Shown in pieces: positions 50,635-60,554 of a stretch of DNA of 64,000 nt. A program made the position numbers and the translations under genes. The notes beneath the pieces were generated by a model that ran no database searches, was not told where the DNA came from, and saw nothing but the letters and a program-made list of their open reading frames with translations. Source of the stretch: Hydrogenoanaerobacterium saccharovorans (lineage in GTDB: Bacteria; Bacillota; Clostridia; Oscillospirales; Ruminococcaceae); the NCBI RefSeq assembly GCF_016901815.1, contig NZ_JACSNR010000009.1, positions 62,001-126,000 on the forward strand, given 5' to 3'. Numbering within the stretch: the first letter of the stretch is position 1; each line of letters begins with the position of its first letter.

Positions 50635-51018
50635 ATGAAAAGTTTGGCAGAGCTTCAGGCGCTGCGGGACCAGATGAAGGATCAGATGGGCATCCGCCAT
50701 GACGCCAAGGACAACATTCGGGTGGTAGTGGGCATGGCTACCTGCGGTATTGCGGCAGGTGCCCGTCCGGTACTGCAGCGCCTCACCGAAGAAGTTGCCA
50801 AGAGAGGCCTTAAAAATGTCACCGTAGCCCAGACCGGCTGCATCGGCATCTGTCAGTATGAGCCGGTGGTGGAAGTCTTTGAAAACGGCAAGGAAAAGGT
50901 GACCTATGTGAAGATGACCGAGGATAAGATCGCTCAGGTTGTGGCAGAGCATCTGGTCAACGGCAATCCCATTGTGGAATACACCATCGGCGCGGCGCAG
51001 GCCGAAGCCAAGGACTGA
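50635..51018 (+). CDS. Thioredoxin-like 2Fe-2S ferredoxin
   Basis: A 127-residue 2Fe-2S protein. Ligands lie in MATCGIAAGA (first Cys, the usual second replaced by Ala) and GCIGICQYEP (Cys pair). The C-terminal half follows the thioredoxin-like ferredoxin fold. Note that only three of the four usual cysteines are visible. It is like the N-terminal domain of HydB and probably belongs to the electron path of the hydrogenase complex. AAAGGGG lies before the ATG. Confidence 0.85.
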   Translation: MKSLAELQALRDQMKDQMGIRHDAKDNIRVVVGMATCGIAAGARPVLQRLTEEVAKRGLKNVTVAQTGCIGICQYEPVVEVFENGKEKVTYVKMTEDKIAQVVAEHLVNGNPIVEYTIGAAQAEAKD

Positions 51019-51037
51019 TTGGAGGGACGGCAAAGAG

Positions 51038-52825
51038 ATGTATCGTTCACATGTACTGGTGTGCGGAGGCACCGGCTGTACCTCCTCCGGCAGTGACCGT
51101 ATTGTACGGGCACTGGAAAACAACATCAAGAGCGTAGGGCTGGAGCAGGAGGTCAAGGTCATCCGGACCGGATGCTTTGGTCTGTGTGCCCTGGGCCCCA
51201 TTATGATTATCTATCCCGAAGGCGCGTTCTACTCCCGGGTGAATGTTGACGATGTACCCGAGATCGTGGAAGAACACCTGCTCAAGGGCCGTGTGGTAAA
51301 GCGCCTGCTCTATCAGGAGACTGTCCAGGAGGACACTGTCAAGAGCCTGGACCAGACCGACTTCTACAAGAAGCAGATGCGTGTGGCGCTCAAGAACTGC
51401 GGCGTCATCGACCCGGAGAACATCAACGAGTACATTGCCTATGACGGCTATGCGGCCCTGGGCAAGGTGCTCACCGAGATGACCCCTGAGGAGGTCATCA
51501 AGACCGTGAAGGATTCCGGCCTGCGCGGACGCGGAGGCGGCGGCTTCCTCACCGGTCAGAAGTGGAGCTTCGGCGCCGCTTCCAAGGCCGACCAGAAGTA
51601 TGTGGCCTGCAACGCCGATGAAGGCGACCCCGGCGCATTCATGGACCGTTCCATTCTGGAAGGCGACCCCCATGTCATCATCGAGGCCATGGCCATTGCC
51701 GCCTATGCCATCGGCGCAAACCACGGCTTTGTCTATATCCGTGCTGAGTATCCCATTGCGGTACAGCGTCTCCAGCACGCCATTGACCAGGCCCGGGAAG
51801 TGGGTCTGCTGGGCAAGAATATCCTGGGCACCGGCTTCGATTTCGATATGGAGCTGCGTCTGGGCGCCGGCGCCTTTGTGTGCGGTGAGGAAACTGCCCT
51901 GATGACCTCCATCGACGGCAAGCGCGGCGAGCCCCGTCCCCGTCCTCCCTTCCCGACCACTGCCGGTATCTTCGGCAAGCCCACCGTCCTCAACAACGTC
52001 GAGACCTATGCCAATATCCCGCAGATCATTCTCAAGGGTGCTGAGTGGTTCCGTTCCATCGGCACCGAGAAGAGCAAGGGTACCAAGGTATTCGCTCTGG
52101 GCGGCAAGATCCACAACACCGGTCTGGTGGAAGTGCCCATGGGCACCACCCTCCGGGAGATCGTGGAGGAGATCGGCGGCGGTATTCCGGGCGGCAAGAA
52201 GTTCAAGGCAGCCCAGACCGGCGGTCCGTCCGGCGGCTGTATCCCTGACAAGTATCTGGATGTGCCGATTGATTACGACAACCTCATCGAGATCGGTTCG
52301 ATGATGGGTTCCGGCGGTCTGATCGTCATGGACGAGGATACCTGTATGGTGGATATTGCCAAGTTCTATCTGGAATTCACCGTAGATGAGAGCTGCGGCA
52401 AGTGTACACCCTGCCGTGTGGGCACCAAGCGCCTCTATGAAATGCTCGACAAGATCTCCAAGGGCCAGGGCACTATGGAAGACCTGGACAAGATGGAGGA
52501 TCTGTGCTATTACATCAAGGAAAATTCGCTCTGTGGTCTGGGCCAGTCGGCTCCCAACCCGGTGCTGAGTACCCTCAAGTACTTCCGTGACGAATATATT
52601 GCCCATATCCAGGACAAGAGATGTCCGGCGGGTGTCTGCAAGGAACTGCTGCAGTATGCCATCGACCCGCAGAAGTGCCGCGGCTGTACCCTGTGTGCCA
52701 AGGTCTGCCCGGCGGGCGCCATTACCGGCACCGTCAAGGAACCCCATGTGATCGATCCCGGCAAGTGCCTCAAGTGCGGCGCCTGCATGGAGAAGTGCCG
52801 CTTCGGCGCGATTGTCAGAAAGTAG
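51038..52825 (+). CDS. hydB: NADH-dependent [FeFe]-hydrogenase subunit B (NuoF-like flavoprotein)
   Basis: A 595-residue flavoprotein. An N-terminal 2Fe-2S domain (Cys9, 14, 46, 50) is followed by the NADH/FMN domain (GRGGGGFLTGQKWSF, ACNADEGDPGAFMDR), a 4Fe-4S motif ESCGKCTPCRVG and two C-terminal 4Fe-4S ferredoxin motifs (CRGCTLCAKVCP, CLKCGACMEKC). In HydABC it is the NAD(H) and flavin site where electron bifurcation is thought to take place. ATG 51038 follows GGAGGG by 11 bases. Confidence 0.94.
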   Translation: MYRSHVLVCGGTGCTSSGSDRIVRALENNIKSVGLEQEVKVIRTGCFGLCALGPIMIIYPEGAFYSRVNVDDVPEIVEEHLLKGRVVKRLLYQETVQEDTVKSLDQTDFYKKQMRVALKNCGVIDPENINEYIAYDGYAALGKVLTEMTPEEVIKTVKDSGLRGRGGGGFLTGQKWSFGAASKADQKYVACNADEGDPGAFMDRSILEGDPHVIIEAMAIAAYAIGANHGFVYIRAEYPIAVQRLQHAIDQAREVGLLGKNILGTGFDFDMELRLGAGAFVCGEETALMTSIDGKRGEPRPRPPFPTTAGIFGKPTVLNNVETYANIPQIILKGAEWFRSIGTEKSKGTKVFALGGKIHNTGLVEVPMGTTLREIVEEIGGGIPGGKKFKAAQTGGPSGGCIPDKYLDVPIDYDNLIEIGSMMGSGGLIVMDEDTCMVDIAKFYLEFTVDESCGKCTPCRVGTKRLYEMLDKISKGQGTMEDLDKMEDLCYYIKENSLCGLGQSAPNPVLSTLKYFRDEYIAHIQDKRCPAGVCKELLQYAIDPQKCRGCTLCAKVCPAGAITGTVKEPHVIDPGKCLKCGACMEKCRFGAIVRK

Positions 52826-52838
52826 GTTGTGTGATAGA

Positions 52839-54584
52839 ATGGATATGGTAAATGTAAAAATCAACGGCGAGCAGTATACCGTGCCCGCCGGCAGCACAAT
52901 CCTGGAGGCGGCCCGGTATGCCGGAATTCATATTCCCACCCTGTGCTATCTCAAGGAGATCAATGAGATCGGCGCCTGCCGTATCTGTGTGGTAGAAGTC
53001 AAGGGTGCCCGCAGCCTGGTAGCTGCCTGCGTTTACCCGGTAGCCGAGGGTATGGAGATCAGCACCTCCAGCCCCCGTGTATTCGAAGCCAGAAGAAAAA
53101 CCCTGGAACTGATCCTCTCCACCCATGCCAAGAAGTGTCTGACCTGCGTGCGTGCAGGCAGCTGTGAGCTGCAGAAGCTCTGCCGGGAATTCAAGGTGGA
53201 CGATGAGGAGTACTATGCCGGTGAGAATATCCAGTATGAAGTGGATGACTCGGCAGTACATATGTACCGGGACAACAACAAGTGTATCCTCTGCCGCCGC
53301 TGTGTGGCAGCCTGCTCCAAGCTGCAGGGCATTGGCGTCATCGGTCCCAACGACCGTGGCTTCAAGACCCATATCGGCTGTGCCTTTGAGCAGAACCTGA
53401 GCGAAGTAGCCTGTGTATCCTGCGGACAGTGCATCGTGGTATGTCCCACCGGCGCCATCGCCGAGCACGACAACACCGATGAGGTGTGGAAGGCTCTGGC
53501 AGACCCGCAGAAGCATGTCATTGTACAGACTGCCCCCTCCATCCGTGTGACCCTGGGCGAAGCCTTCAATATGCCCATCGGCACCAATGTCACCGGCAAG
53601 ATGGTCACTGCCCTGCGCCGTCTGGGCTTTGACGCTGTCTATGACACCGACTTTGCCGCTGACCTCACCATCGTGGAGGAAGCCACTGAGTTCATCGAAC
53701 GGGTGAAGAACGGCGGCGTTCTGCCGATGATCACCTCCTGTTCGCCGGGCTGGGTTGAGTTCTGTGAGCACTACTATCCCGAGTTTATCCCCAACCTCTC
53801 CACCTGCAAGAGCCCTCAGCAGATGTTCGGCGCCGTGGCCAAGACCTGGTATGCCAAGAAGATGGGCATCGATCCCAAGGACATCTATGTAGTCGGCGTT
53901 ATGCCCTGTACTGCCAAGAAGTTCGAAACCAAGAACTCCGAGAGCAATGCGGTGGAAGGGCTGTATGATGTAGATGTAGCCATCACCACCCGGGAACTTG
54001 CCCGGATGATCGAGCGGGCCGGCATCCACTTCACCAGCCTGCCGGACGGCGAATTTGACGCGCCTCTGGGTATGTCCACCGGTGCGGGCAGCATCTTCGG
54101 CGCCACTGGCGGTGTTATGGAAGCTGCCCTGCGTACCGCAGCGGACTGGCTCACCGGCGGTGAGATGAAGAAGCTCAACTTCGAGGAAGTGCGCGGCGTA
54201 GCTCCCATCAAGGAAGCCACCTACAAGATCGGCGATCTGGAACTGCATGTGGCAGTTACCAGCGGTCTTGCCAATGCCCGCAAGGTACTGGAGAGCGTCA
54301 AGAGCGGCGAAAAGCACTATGATTTCATCGAGATCATGGGTTGTCCGGGCGGCTGTGTCAACGGCGGCGGACAGCCGGTACAGCCGGCAGAGGTGCGCAA
54401 CTTTGTGGATCTCCGTGCTATGCGTGCAGCCGGACTCTATGCGGATGATGCCGGCAAGGCCGTGCGCAAGAGCCATGAGAACCCGGCAATCCAGGAGCTC
54501 TACAAGGACTTCTTCGGCGAACCTGGCAGCCATCTGGCCCACGAAGTGCTGCATACCCATTATAGAGAGCGCAGCCGGTTCTGA
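52839..54584 (+). CDS. hydA: [FeFe] hydrogenase catalytic subunit A
   Basis: A 581-residue catalytic subunit. A plant-type 2Fe-2S domain (Cys36, 47, 50, 64) is followed by a His-ligated cluster (His96, Cys100, 103, 109), two 4Fe-4S motifs (about 150-203) and the H-cluster domain: ITSCSPGWVEF (Cys301), MPCTAKKFE (Cys357), IMGCPGGCVNGGGQP (Cys502/506). CpI has TSCCPGW at the first motif; here Ser302 replaces the second Cys. The small C-terminal HydB-like region ends the protein. It makes or uses H2 with electrons from NADH and ferredoxin. The ribosome site is weak (AGTAGG, 12 bases upstream), so coupling to hydB is likely. Confidence 0.95.
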   Translation: MDMVNVKINGEQYTVPAGSTILEAARYAGIHIPTLCYLKEINEIGACRICVVEVKGARSLVAACVYPVAEGMEISTSSPRVFEARRKTLELILSTHAKKCLTCVRAGSCELQKLCREFKVDDEEYYAGENIQYEVDDSAVHMYRDNNKCILCRRCVAACSKLQGIGVIGPNDRGFKTHIGCAFEQNLSEVACVSCGQCIVVCPTGAIAEHDNTDEVWKALADPQKHVIVQTAPSIRVTLGEAFNMPIGTNVTGKMVTALRRLGFDAVYDTDFAADLTIVEEATEFIERVKNGGVLPMITSCSPGWVEFCEHYYPEFIPNLSTCKSPQQMFGAVAKTWYAKKMGIDPKDIYVVGVMPCTAKKFETKNSESNAVEGLYDVDVAITTRELARMIERAGIHFTSLPDGEFDAPLGMSTGAGSIFGATGGVMEAALRTAADWLTGGEMKKLNFEEVRGVAPIKEATYKIGDLELHVAVTSGLANARKVLESVKSGEKHYDFIEIMGCPGGCVNGGGQPVQPAEVRNFVDLRAMRAAGLYADDAGKAVRKSHENPAIQELYKDFFGEPGSHLAHEVLHTHYRERSRF

Positions 54585-54617
54585 GTTCCGGTGCGCCCAC
54601 ACTGGAAAGGAGCTTTT

Positions 54618-55085
54618 ATGTTCGAGATCGAAAAAGTCGATATGGAACACATCGACCGGATCGGACCCCTTTGGGAGAAACTGATCCAGGCAAACGCAGC
54701 CAATTCCCCTTATTTTGCGGATTATTACGGGACCTTTGAGTTCGAGATCCGCAAGGGCTTCCTGCAGGAAAAGCTGGACAACGGCGCAGCCATGTATACC
54801 GCTGTACTGGTGGACCGGGAAAAGAAGCAGGACGCCGGATTTGTCACTGTGACCTATAACCGGGATACTTCCTTCGGAGAGATTGAAATGCTCTACCTGC
54901 TGGAGGAGTACCGGGGTCAGGGCATGGGGAAGAAGCTGTTCAAGATGGCTCTTTCCTGTCTGGACATCAACTGCATCCGGGACCGGAAACTCTGTGTGAC
55001 CTATGGCAATGAGGCAGCTCTCCGGCTTTATGAGAGCTTCGGGTTCTATCCCTTTACCATCGACTGCCTGCAGAAGCGCAGCTGA
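54618..55085 (+). CDS. GNAT-family N-acetyltransferase
   Basis: A 155-residue acetyltransferase: EIEMLYLLEEYRGQGMGKKL is the acetyl-CoA-binding RGQGMG segment, and LRLYESFGFYPF is the C-terminal motif. It starts 33 bp after hydA behind GGAAAGGAG, with the terminator only after it, so it is transcribed with the hydrogenase. The acceptor is unknown, and the link may be incidental. Confidence 0.82.
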   Translation: MFEIEKVDMEHIDRIGPLWEKLIQANAANSPYFADYYGTFEFEIRKGFLQEKLDNGAAMYTAVLVDREKKQDAGFVTVTYNRDTSFGEIEMLYLLEEYRGQGMGKKLFKMALSCLDINCIRDRKLCVTYGNEAALRLYESFGFYPFTIDCLQKRS

Positions 55086-55104
55086 TCCGGCTCCTGCCGG
55101 AATA

Positions 55105-55138
55105 GAAAAAGACCCCGCCGCTGTGCGGGGTCTTTTTG
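55105..55138 (+). terminator. Terminator of the hydrogenase operon
   Basis: GAAAAAGACCCCGC pairs with GCGGGGTCTTTTT around CGCTGT. Confidence 0.92.
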
Positions 55139-55447
55139 CGTGGCGGGAAGTACCCGGCGGGCAGAGCGGGGGAGGGCAGCGCCCGGAAGAAACTGCCGTG
55201 CCGGGCAGCTTATAGCGGGACCGCATGCTGCGAAAAGAGCGGCTCCGGAGGATTTCACGGAAGCGCTTGGGGGAGATGGGCCCCCGGCTCGCTGTGATTC
55301 CGGCGGGGACTGGCTGCACCGGCACAGTGCGGCGTCACCCCGGCGGCAGAGGGCTGCCCCAAATAAAAACCCCCGGCGGTGAGCCGGGGGTTTTTATTTG
55401 TTTGGGAGAGCTTTTGTCTATGAGAAAGGATGGGTTTCTGTGCGGGA
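55139..55447. other. GC-rich intergenic stretch with a bidirectional terminator
   Basis: Nothing coding is convincing in 55139-55364; short frames have no ribosome site. At 55365-55396 AAAAACCCCCGG pairs with CCGGGGGTTTTT around CGGTGAG, ending the converging tyrosine phenol-lyase transcript. Confidence 0.6.
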
Positions 55448-56875
<1,428 letters not shown>

Positions 56876-56898
56876 TCAGTAATTTCATTCCGACCATT

Positions 56899-57041
56899 AT
56901 GCGTTATGTATGATGCATCACGCATCTTTCAATTTCATTATAACCGGACTGGCGCCAATGTCAAGAGGTTTTTCAGAAAAATTACCAAAAATTTTTCCGC
57001 AAGTGGGATGGCTTGTGTTTTAATGGGAAGTTTTGTATAAT
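56899..57041. promoter_or_regulatory. Divergent tpl/gntR promoters with palindromic operator
   Basis: Leftward (tpl): TTGACA (complement of 56959-56964), 16 bp, TATAAT (complement of 56937-56942). Rightward (gntR): TTGTGT 57013-57018, 17 bp, TATAAT 57036-57041. Just after the tpl start point lie inverted arms ATGCGT (56899-56904) / ACGCAT (56920-56925), with TGATGCATCA (56911-56920) nested inside. This is a plausible binding site for the GntR protein. Confidence 0.65.
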
Positions 57042-57079
57042 AACTTCAATCACCAGAGTAAAAGCGAGGCCAGTGAATT

Positions 57080-57733
57080 ATGAGCGAACTTCTCCAGCGC
57101 CGATCCCTGAGCGAACAGGTCTATGATGTGCTGATCCATGATATTGTCACCGGACAGATCGCCCTGGGGGACCGGCTGATCAACCGGGAACTCCAGACCC
57201 GGTTCGGCGTATCGTCCACCCCCATCCGGGACGCCATCAATAAGCTCTATCAGGATGGTCTGATCCGGGAGCTGACCAATTCCGGCGCCCAGCTCATCGA
57301 CTTTGACCAGCAGTATGCCGAGGAGCTCAACCACTTCATTATGATGCTGGCCTGTGAGGCATTGGCTCTGGCCTCCCAGTCGGATCAGCAGGCAGAGATT
57401 GTCCGGCTGCTGCATGAGTATCAGGACGCCATGGAAGCCAGCCAGGAGAAAGATACCGAATACTTCGGGGCGGATTACCGGTTCCACAAGGTCTTTTTTG
57501 ACTACTGCGGCAACCGCTTCCTCAAGGAGACCTACAAGCGCTACAACCGCATCCGGTCGCTGCTCATCTCCAGCGCCATGCGGGCTTCCCGGGACCGTCA
57601 GCCGTCGGTGGACCAGCACCGGCGGATCACCGCTGCCTTTGAAGCGGGACAGTTTGACCTGGCCCGGGAACGGATGCGGGAGCATTATCAGTACGGCGTG
57701 CATCTGCTTCTTGACCGGGAGAACCATGCGTAA
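57080..57733 (+). CDS. GntR-family (FCD domain) transcriptional regulator
   Basis: A 217-residue regulator. The winged helix is at about 1-75 (EQVYDVLIHDIVTGQIALGD, VSSTPIRDAINKLYQDGLI), and the FCD ligand-binding domain is at about 80-210 with metal-binding-type His in DYRFHKVFF and QHRRI. FCD regulators bind small organic acids or amino acids. Divergent from tpl, so tyrosine or a product may be the signal (inference). The ribosome site is weak. Confidence 0.87.
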   Translation: MSELLQRRSLSEQVYDVLIHDIVTGQIALGDRLINRELQTRFGVSSTPIRDAINKLYQDGLIRELTNSGAQLIDFDQQYAEELNHFIMMLACEALALASQSDQQAEIVRLLHEYQDAMEASQEKDTEYFGADYRFHKVFFDYCGNRFLKETYKRYNRIRSLLISSAMRASRDRQPSVDQHRRITAAFEAGQFDLARERMREHYQYGVHLLLDRENHA

Positions 57734-57740
57734 CAAAAAA

Positions 57741-57776
57741 GGCCTGTCTTTTCCATGGGAAAGACAGGTCTTTTTT
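57741..57776 (+). terminator. gntR terminator
   Basis: GGCCTGTCTTT pairs with AAAGACAGGTC around TCCATGGG, followed by TTTTTT. Confidence 0.9.
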
Positions 57777-58143
57777 GATGCCGAAAGGCGCCAAACGACG
57801 CCAAAATTTCATTTTTGACGCGGAAGCCGGAGCACGGCTGATTTCTGGGCAAAAGGAGTTATTTTTATAATTATAGCAAAAAACCGGGATTCGGACAAGT
57901 TCAATGTTACAAATATATGAAAAACTGCGTAATTATGGGAAAAATCCGGCGTTTTTGATAAAATGCGGTTGGGAGCCACAAAGTACTTTTACTAAAATAT
58001 CAATTCCATTTTTGTGAATGAAATGTTACAATATGTCAGGGAAAAGACCTTCCTGCAGGACGGATTTCGTTTTTGCAGGATTGGGAACCCATTCACCAAG
58101 TTCCGGGAGTGTAAGCCCGGCAATAGAAATTTGGAGGAAAAGT
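57777..58143 (+). promoter_or_regulatory. Leader region of the Ugp-like operon
   Basis: An AT-rich 370-bp stretch. A near-direct repeat AATGTTACAAATAT (57903) / AAATGTTACAATAT (58021) is visible, and the second copy contains a TACAAT -10-like box. A stem TCCTGCA/TGCAGGA (about 58052-58082) and a smaller CCGGG/CCCGG hairpin follow before the ribosome site GGAGG. I cannot assign a riboswitch class or a CcpA site. Confidence 0.4.
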
Positions 58144-59511
58144 ATGAAAAAGCTTCTGAGTCTGACTCTGGCTGCACTGATGGCAGTATCCATGCTGTCC
58201 GGCTGCTCTAATGGCAGCGACAACAGCTCCACTGCCCAGAACAGCGGAGAAGAGCCCACCGGTACCATTACCCTGAAGGTTGCCCACAACATGGACTTCG
58301 TCACCATTCCCGATGCGGTTCTGGCTGCCGGCGAGCGCCTGAACGAAAAGTATGCCGCTGAGGGCAAGGATCTCAAGATCGAGTTCGAAACCGACTACGC
58401 CCGCATCGACTGGGGCGAGTATTCCAACAACCTGATCTTCGCCCAGAAGAACGGCGAAGGTCCGGATATCTTCTCGGTCAGCGACCTGTCCAGCCTGGTT
58501 GAGGCCGGCATGATGCTGGATATCTCCGACCTGATGACCGATGACTTTGTAGAGGGCATCTATACCCCTTACATTGTGGATGGCAAGGCCTATGCAATGC
58601 CCTTCGACCTGCCTGTCCGCGTGATCTACTACAACAAGGCTGCCCTGAAGGAAATCGGCTGGACCGATGAGCAGATCGAAGCCCTGCCCACCCAGATGGC
58701 CAACGGCGAGTTCACCTGGGAGCAGTTCCTGGATCTCTGCAAGGAAGTACAGGACAAGGGTGCCGCTACCTGGGGTCTGACCCATCGTCCCGGCGCCGGC
58801 AGCGACTTCCTGGATGTATTCCGCACCCTGGGCGGTGAGTACTACAACGACGAAGGCAAGCTGGTATTCGACAGTGAAGGCCTGCAGCGCTTCTTCCAGG
58901 AGATCTATGACAATGCCAACACCACCAAGATCACTCCCCAGAACCTGACTCAGACCACCTGGGATACCATCAACACCATGGTAGGTGACGGTACTGCCTT
59001 TGCTTACTATGGTCCTCTGTACTCCGCTACCTATGTAGCCGGTGCTGTGGACAAGACCCCCGAGCAGTTCGCTGAAGATGTAGGCTTTGCCGTATTCCCG
59101 GTATCCGAGTACAATGATACTCCCTTCTGCATCGCGGCTCCTCAGGGCATGGGCATCAACGCCACCACCCAGTACCCCGAGATCTGCAAGGATCTGTTCC
59201 GGGAACTGTACAGCGGCGATTCCATTGACCAGCTGGCCCACCATGCCGACACCATCTTCACCCTGTCGTCGGTAAAGGCTGCCAACGAGATGGAGGACAT
59301 CAAGACCAACCCCATCCTGGAAAAGGTGGGCTACATGGCTGACCTGTCTGTAACACCTCCCAATGTGGATGGCCTGACCACCTACAACAATGAGCTCTAC
59401 AAGCAGATTCAGCTGCTGGAACTGGGCCAGACCACTCCCGAGCAGGCTGTGGCGGACATGAAGACCCAGATCGAGATCAACCTCGACGCTGACCTGGTTG
59501 AATACAAGTAA
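58144..59511 (+). CDS. ABC transporter substrate-binding lipoprotein, family 1 (sugar or glycerol-3-phosphate type)
   Basis: A 455-residue binding protein. Signal MKKLLSLTLAALMAVSMLSG ends in lipobox LSGC. The mature part follows family 1 (DIFSVSDLSSLVEAGMMLDI, AMPFDLPVRVIYYNKAALKE). GGAGG lies 7 bases before ATG 58144; an upstream in-frame ATG gives no signal peptide. It is the first gene of a transporter operon whose later genes (a glycerophosphodiesterase) suggest glycerophosphodiesters or glycerol-3-phosphate as substrate. Confidence 0.88.
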   Translation: MKKLLSLTLAALMAVSMLSGCSNGSDNSSTAQNSGEEPTGTITLKVAHNMDFVTIPDAVLAAGERLNEKYAAEGKDLKIEFETDYARIDWGEYSNNLIFAQKNGEGPDIFSVSDLSSLVEAGMMLDISDLMTDDFVEGIYTPYIVDGKAYAMPFDLPVRVIYYNKAALKEIGWTDEQIEALPTQMANGEFTWEQFLDLCKEVQDKGAATWGLTHRPGAGSDFLDVFRTLGGEYYNDEGKLVFDSEGLQRFFQEIYDNANTTKITPQNLTQTTWDTINTMVGDGTAFAYYGPLYSATYVAGAVDKTPEQFAEDVGFAVFPVSEYNDTPFCIAAPQGMGINATTQYPEICKDLFRELYSGDSIDQLAHHADTIFTLSSVKAANEMEDIKTNPILEKVGYMADLSVTPPNVDGLTTYNNELYKQIQLLELGQTTPEQAVADMKTQIEINLDADLVEYK

Positions 59512-59532
59512 ACCATTTTCCTGAAAAGGCAG

Positions 59533-59576
59533 TGAGAACAGCATAGGCTCTCCTCGCAAGGGGGTCTATGCTCTCA
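59533..59576 (+). other. Hairpin after the binding-protein gene
   Basis: GAG...AGCATAG pairs with CTATGCT...CTC with a GCTCTCCTCGCAAGGGGGT inner loop, and no U-run follows. It lies between the binding-protein and permease genes, where such stems usually protect the binding-protein mRNA and keep its level above that of the permeases. Confidence 0.5.
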
Positions 59577-59645
59577 TTGTAATTATGCGTATTTTCGGGA
59601 CAGCGGCGGAATGGCTTCCGCCCCTCTGTCCCCGGGAGGGACACT

Positions 59646-60536
59646 ATGAAGCAAAATATGCGACAGAAAAATATGCAGGCCTATCTGTTCCTGTCACCGT
59701 TCCTGGTCTTTATTACAGTCCTGTATATCCTGCCGGCGATCCTGACCGTCATTATGGCATTTACCAGTCTGGATTCCGCCTTTATCTGGAAGTTCAACGG
59801 CATCAATAACTTCCGCAAGATCCTCATGGACCCGAATACCCCCATCATCGCCTGGAATACAGTAAAATATGTGGGCATCACCATTTTCCTGACTGTGGTG
59901 CTGGATCTGTTCTTTGCCATCATGACCACCTATTTTATCCGGGACGAGCGCAAGGGCAATATCTTCAAGAGTATCCTGATGATTCCCATGATCACACCGG
60001 GTGTGGTATATTCGGTACTGTGGCTGTGGCTGCTGGAAGCCACCCCCAATGGTCTGGCCAACAAGGTGTATATGGCTCTGGGCGGCAGTGAACCGCTCAA
60101 CTGGATTGCCCAGTATCCGTTTGTCATCATCATTGCCGCCACACTGCTCACCAGCATTGCCTATGGCACCACAGTCTTTTCCTCGGCGGTGAAGAGCATT
60201 CCCGAGAATCAGTTCCGGGCAGCCCGTGTGGACGGCGCCGGGGAATGGGAGATCGTGCGCAACATCATTCTGCCCAACCTGCGCTTCCACATCACCTTTA
60301 TCGCCCTGTGGGAGACCCTGGGTCTGCTCACCAACTATGTCACCATCATGCTCATCACCAACGGCGGTCCGGGTGTCCAGACCGAGGTATGGGCACTGAG
60401 CGCCTACCACAAGGCCTTCTCGGACAGCCAGTACGGCTATGGCGCTGCCATTTCGCTGGTGCTGATCGTGGTGGTTATGGTGCTGATGCTTGTGATCGGC
60501 GCTGTGATGCACCATCAGGAAAAATCCCGTTCCTAA
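59646..60536 (+). CDS. ABC transporter permease (UgpA/MalF type)
   Basis: A 296-residue inner-membrane permease with six helices. The cytoplasmic EAA loop that contacts the ATPase reads ENQFRAARVDGAGEWEIVRN, near residue 195. GGGAGGG precedes the ATG. Pairs with the next gene. Confidence 0.92.
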   Translation: MKQNMRQKNMQAYLFLSPFLVFITVLYILPAILTVIMAFTSLDSAFIWKFNGINNFRKILMDPNTPIIAWNTVKYVGITIFLTVVLDLFFAIMTTYFIRDERKGNIFKSILMIPMITPGVVYSVLWLWLLEATPNGLANKVYMALGGSEPLNWIAQYPFVIIIAATLLTSIAYGTTVFSSAVKSIPENQFRAARVDGAGEWEIVRNIILPNLRFHITFIALWETLGLLTNYVTIMLITNGGPGVQTEVWALSAYHKAFSDSQYGYGAAISLVLIVVVMVLMLVIGAVMHHQEKSRS

Positions 60537-60554
60537 GCAACCAGGAGGTTCGAT

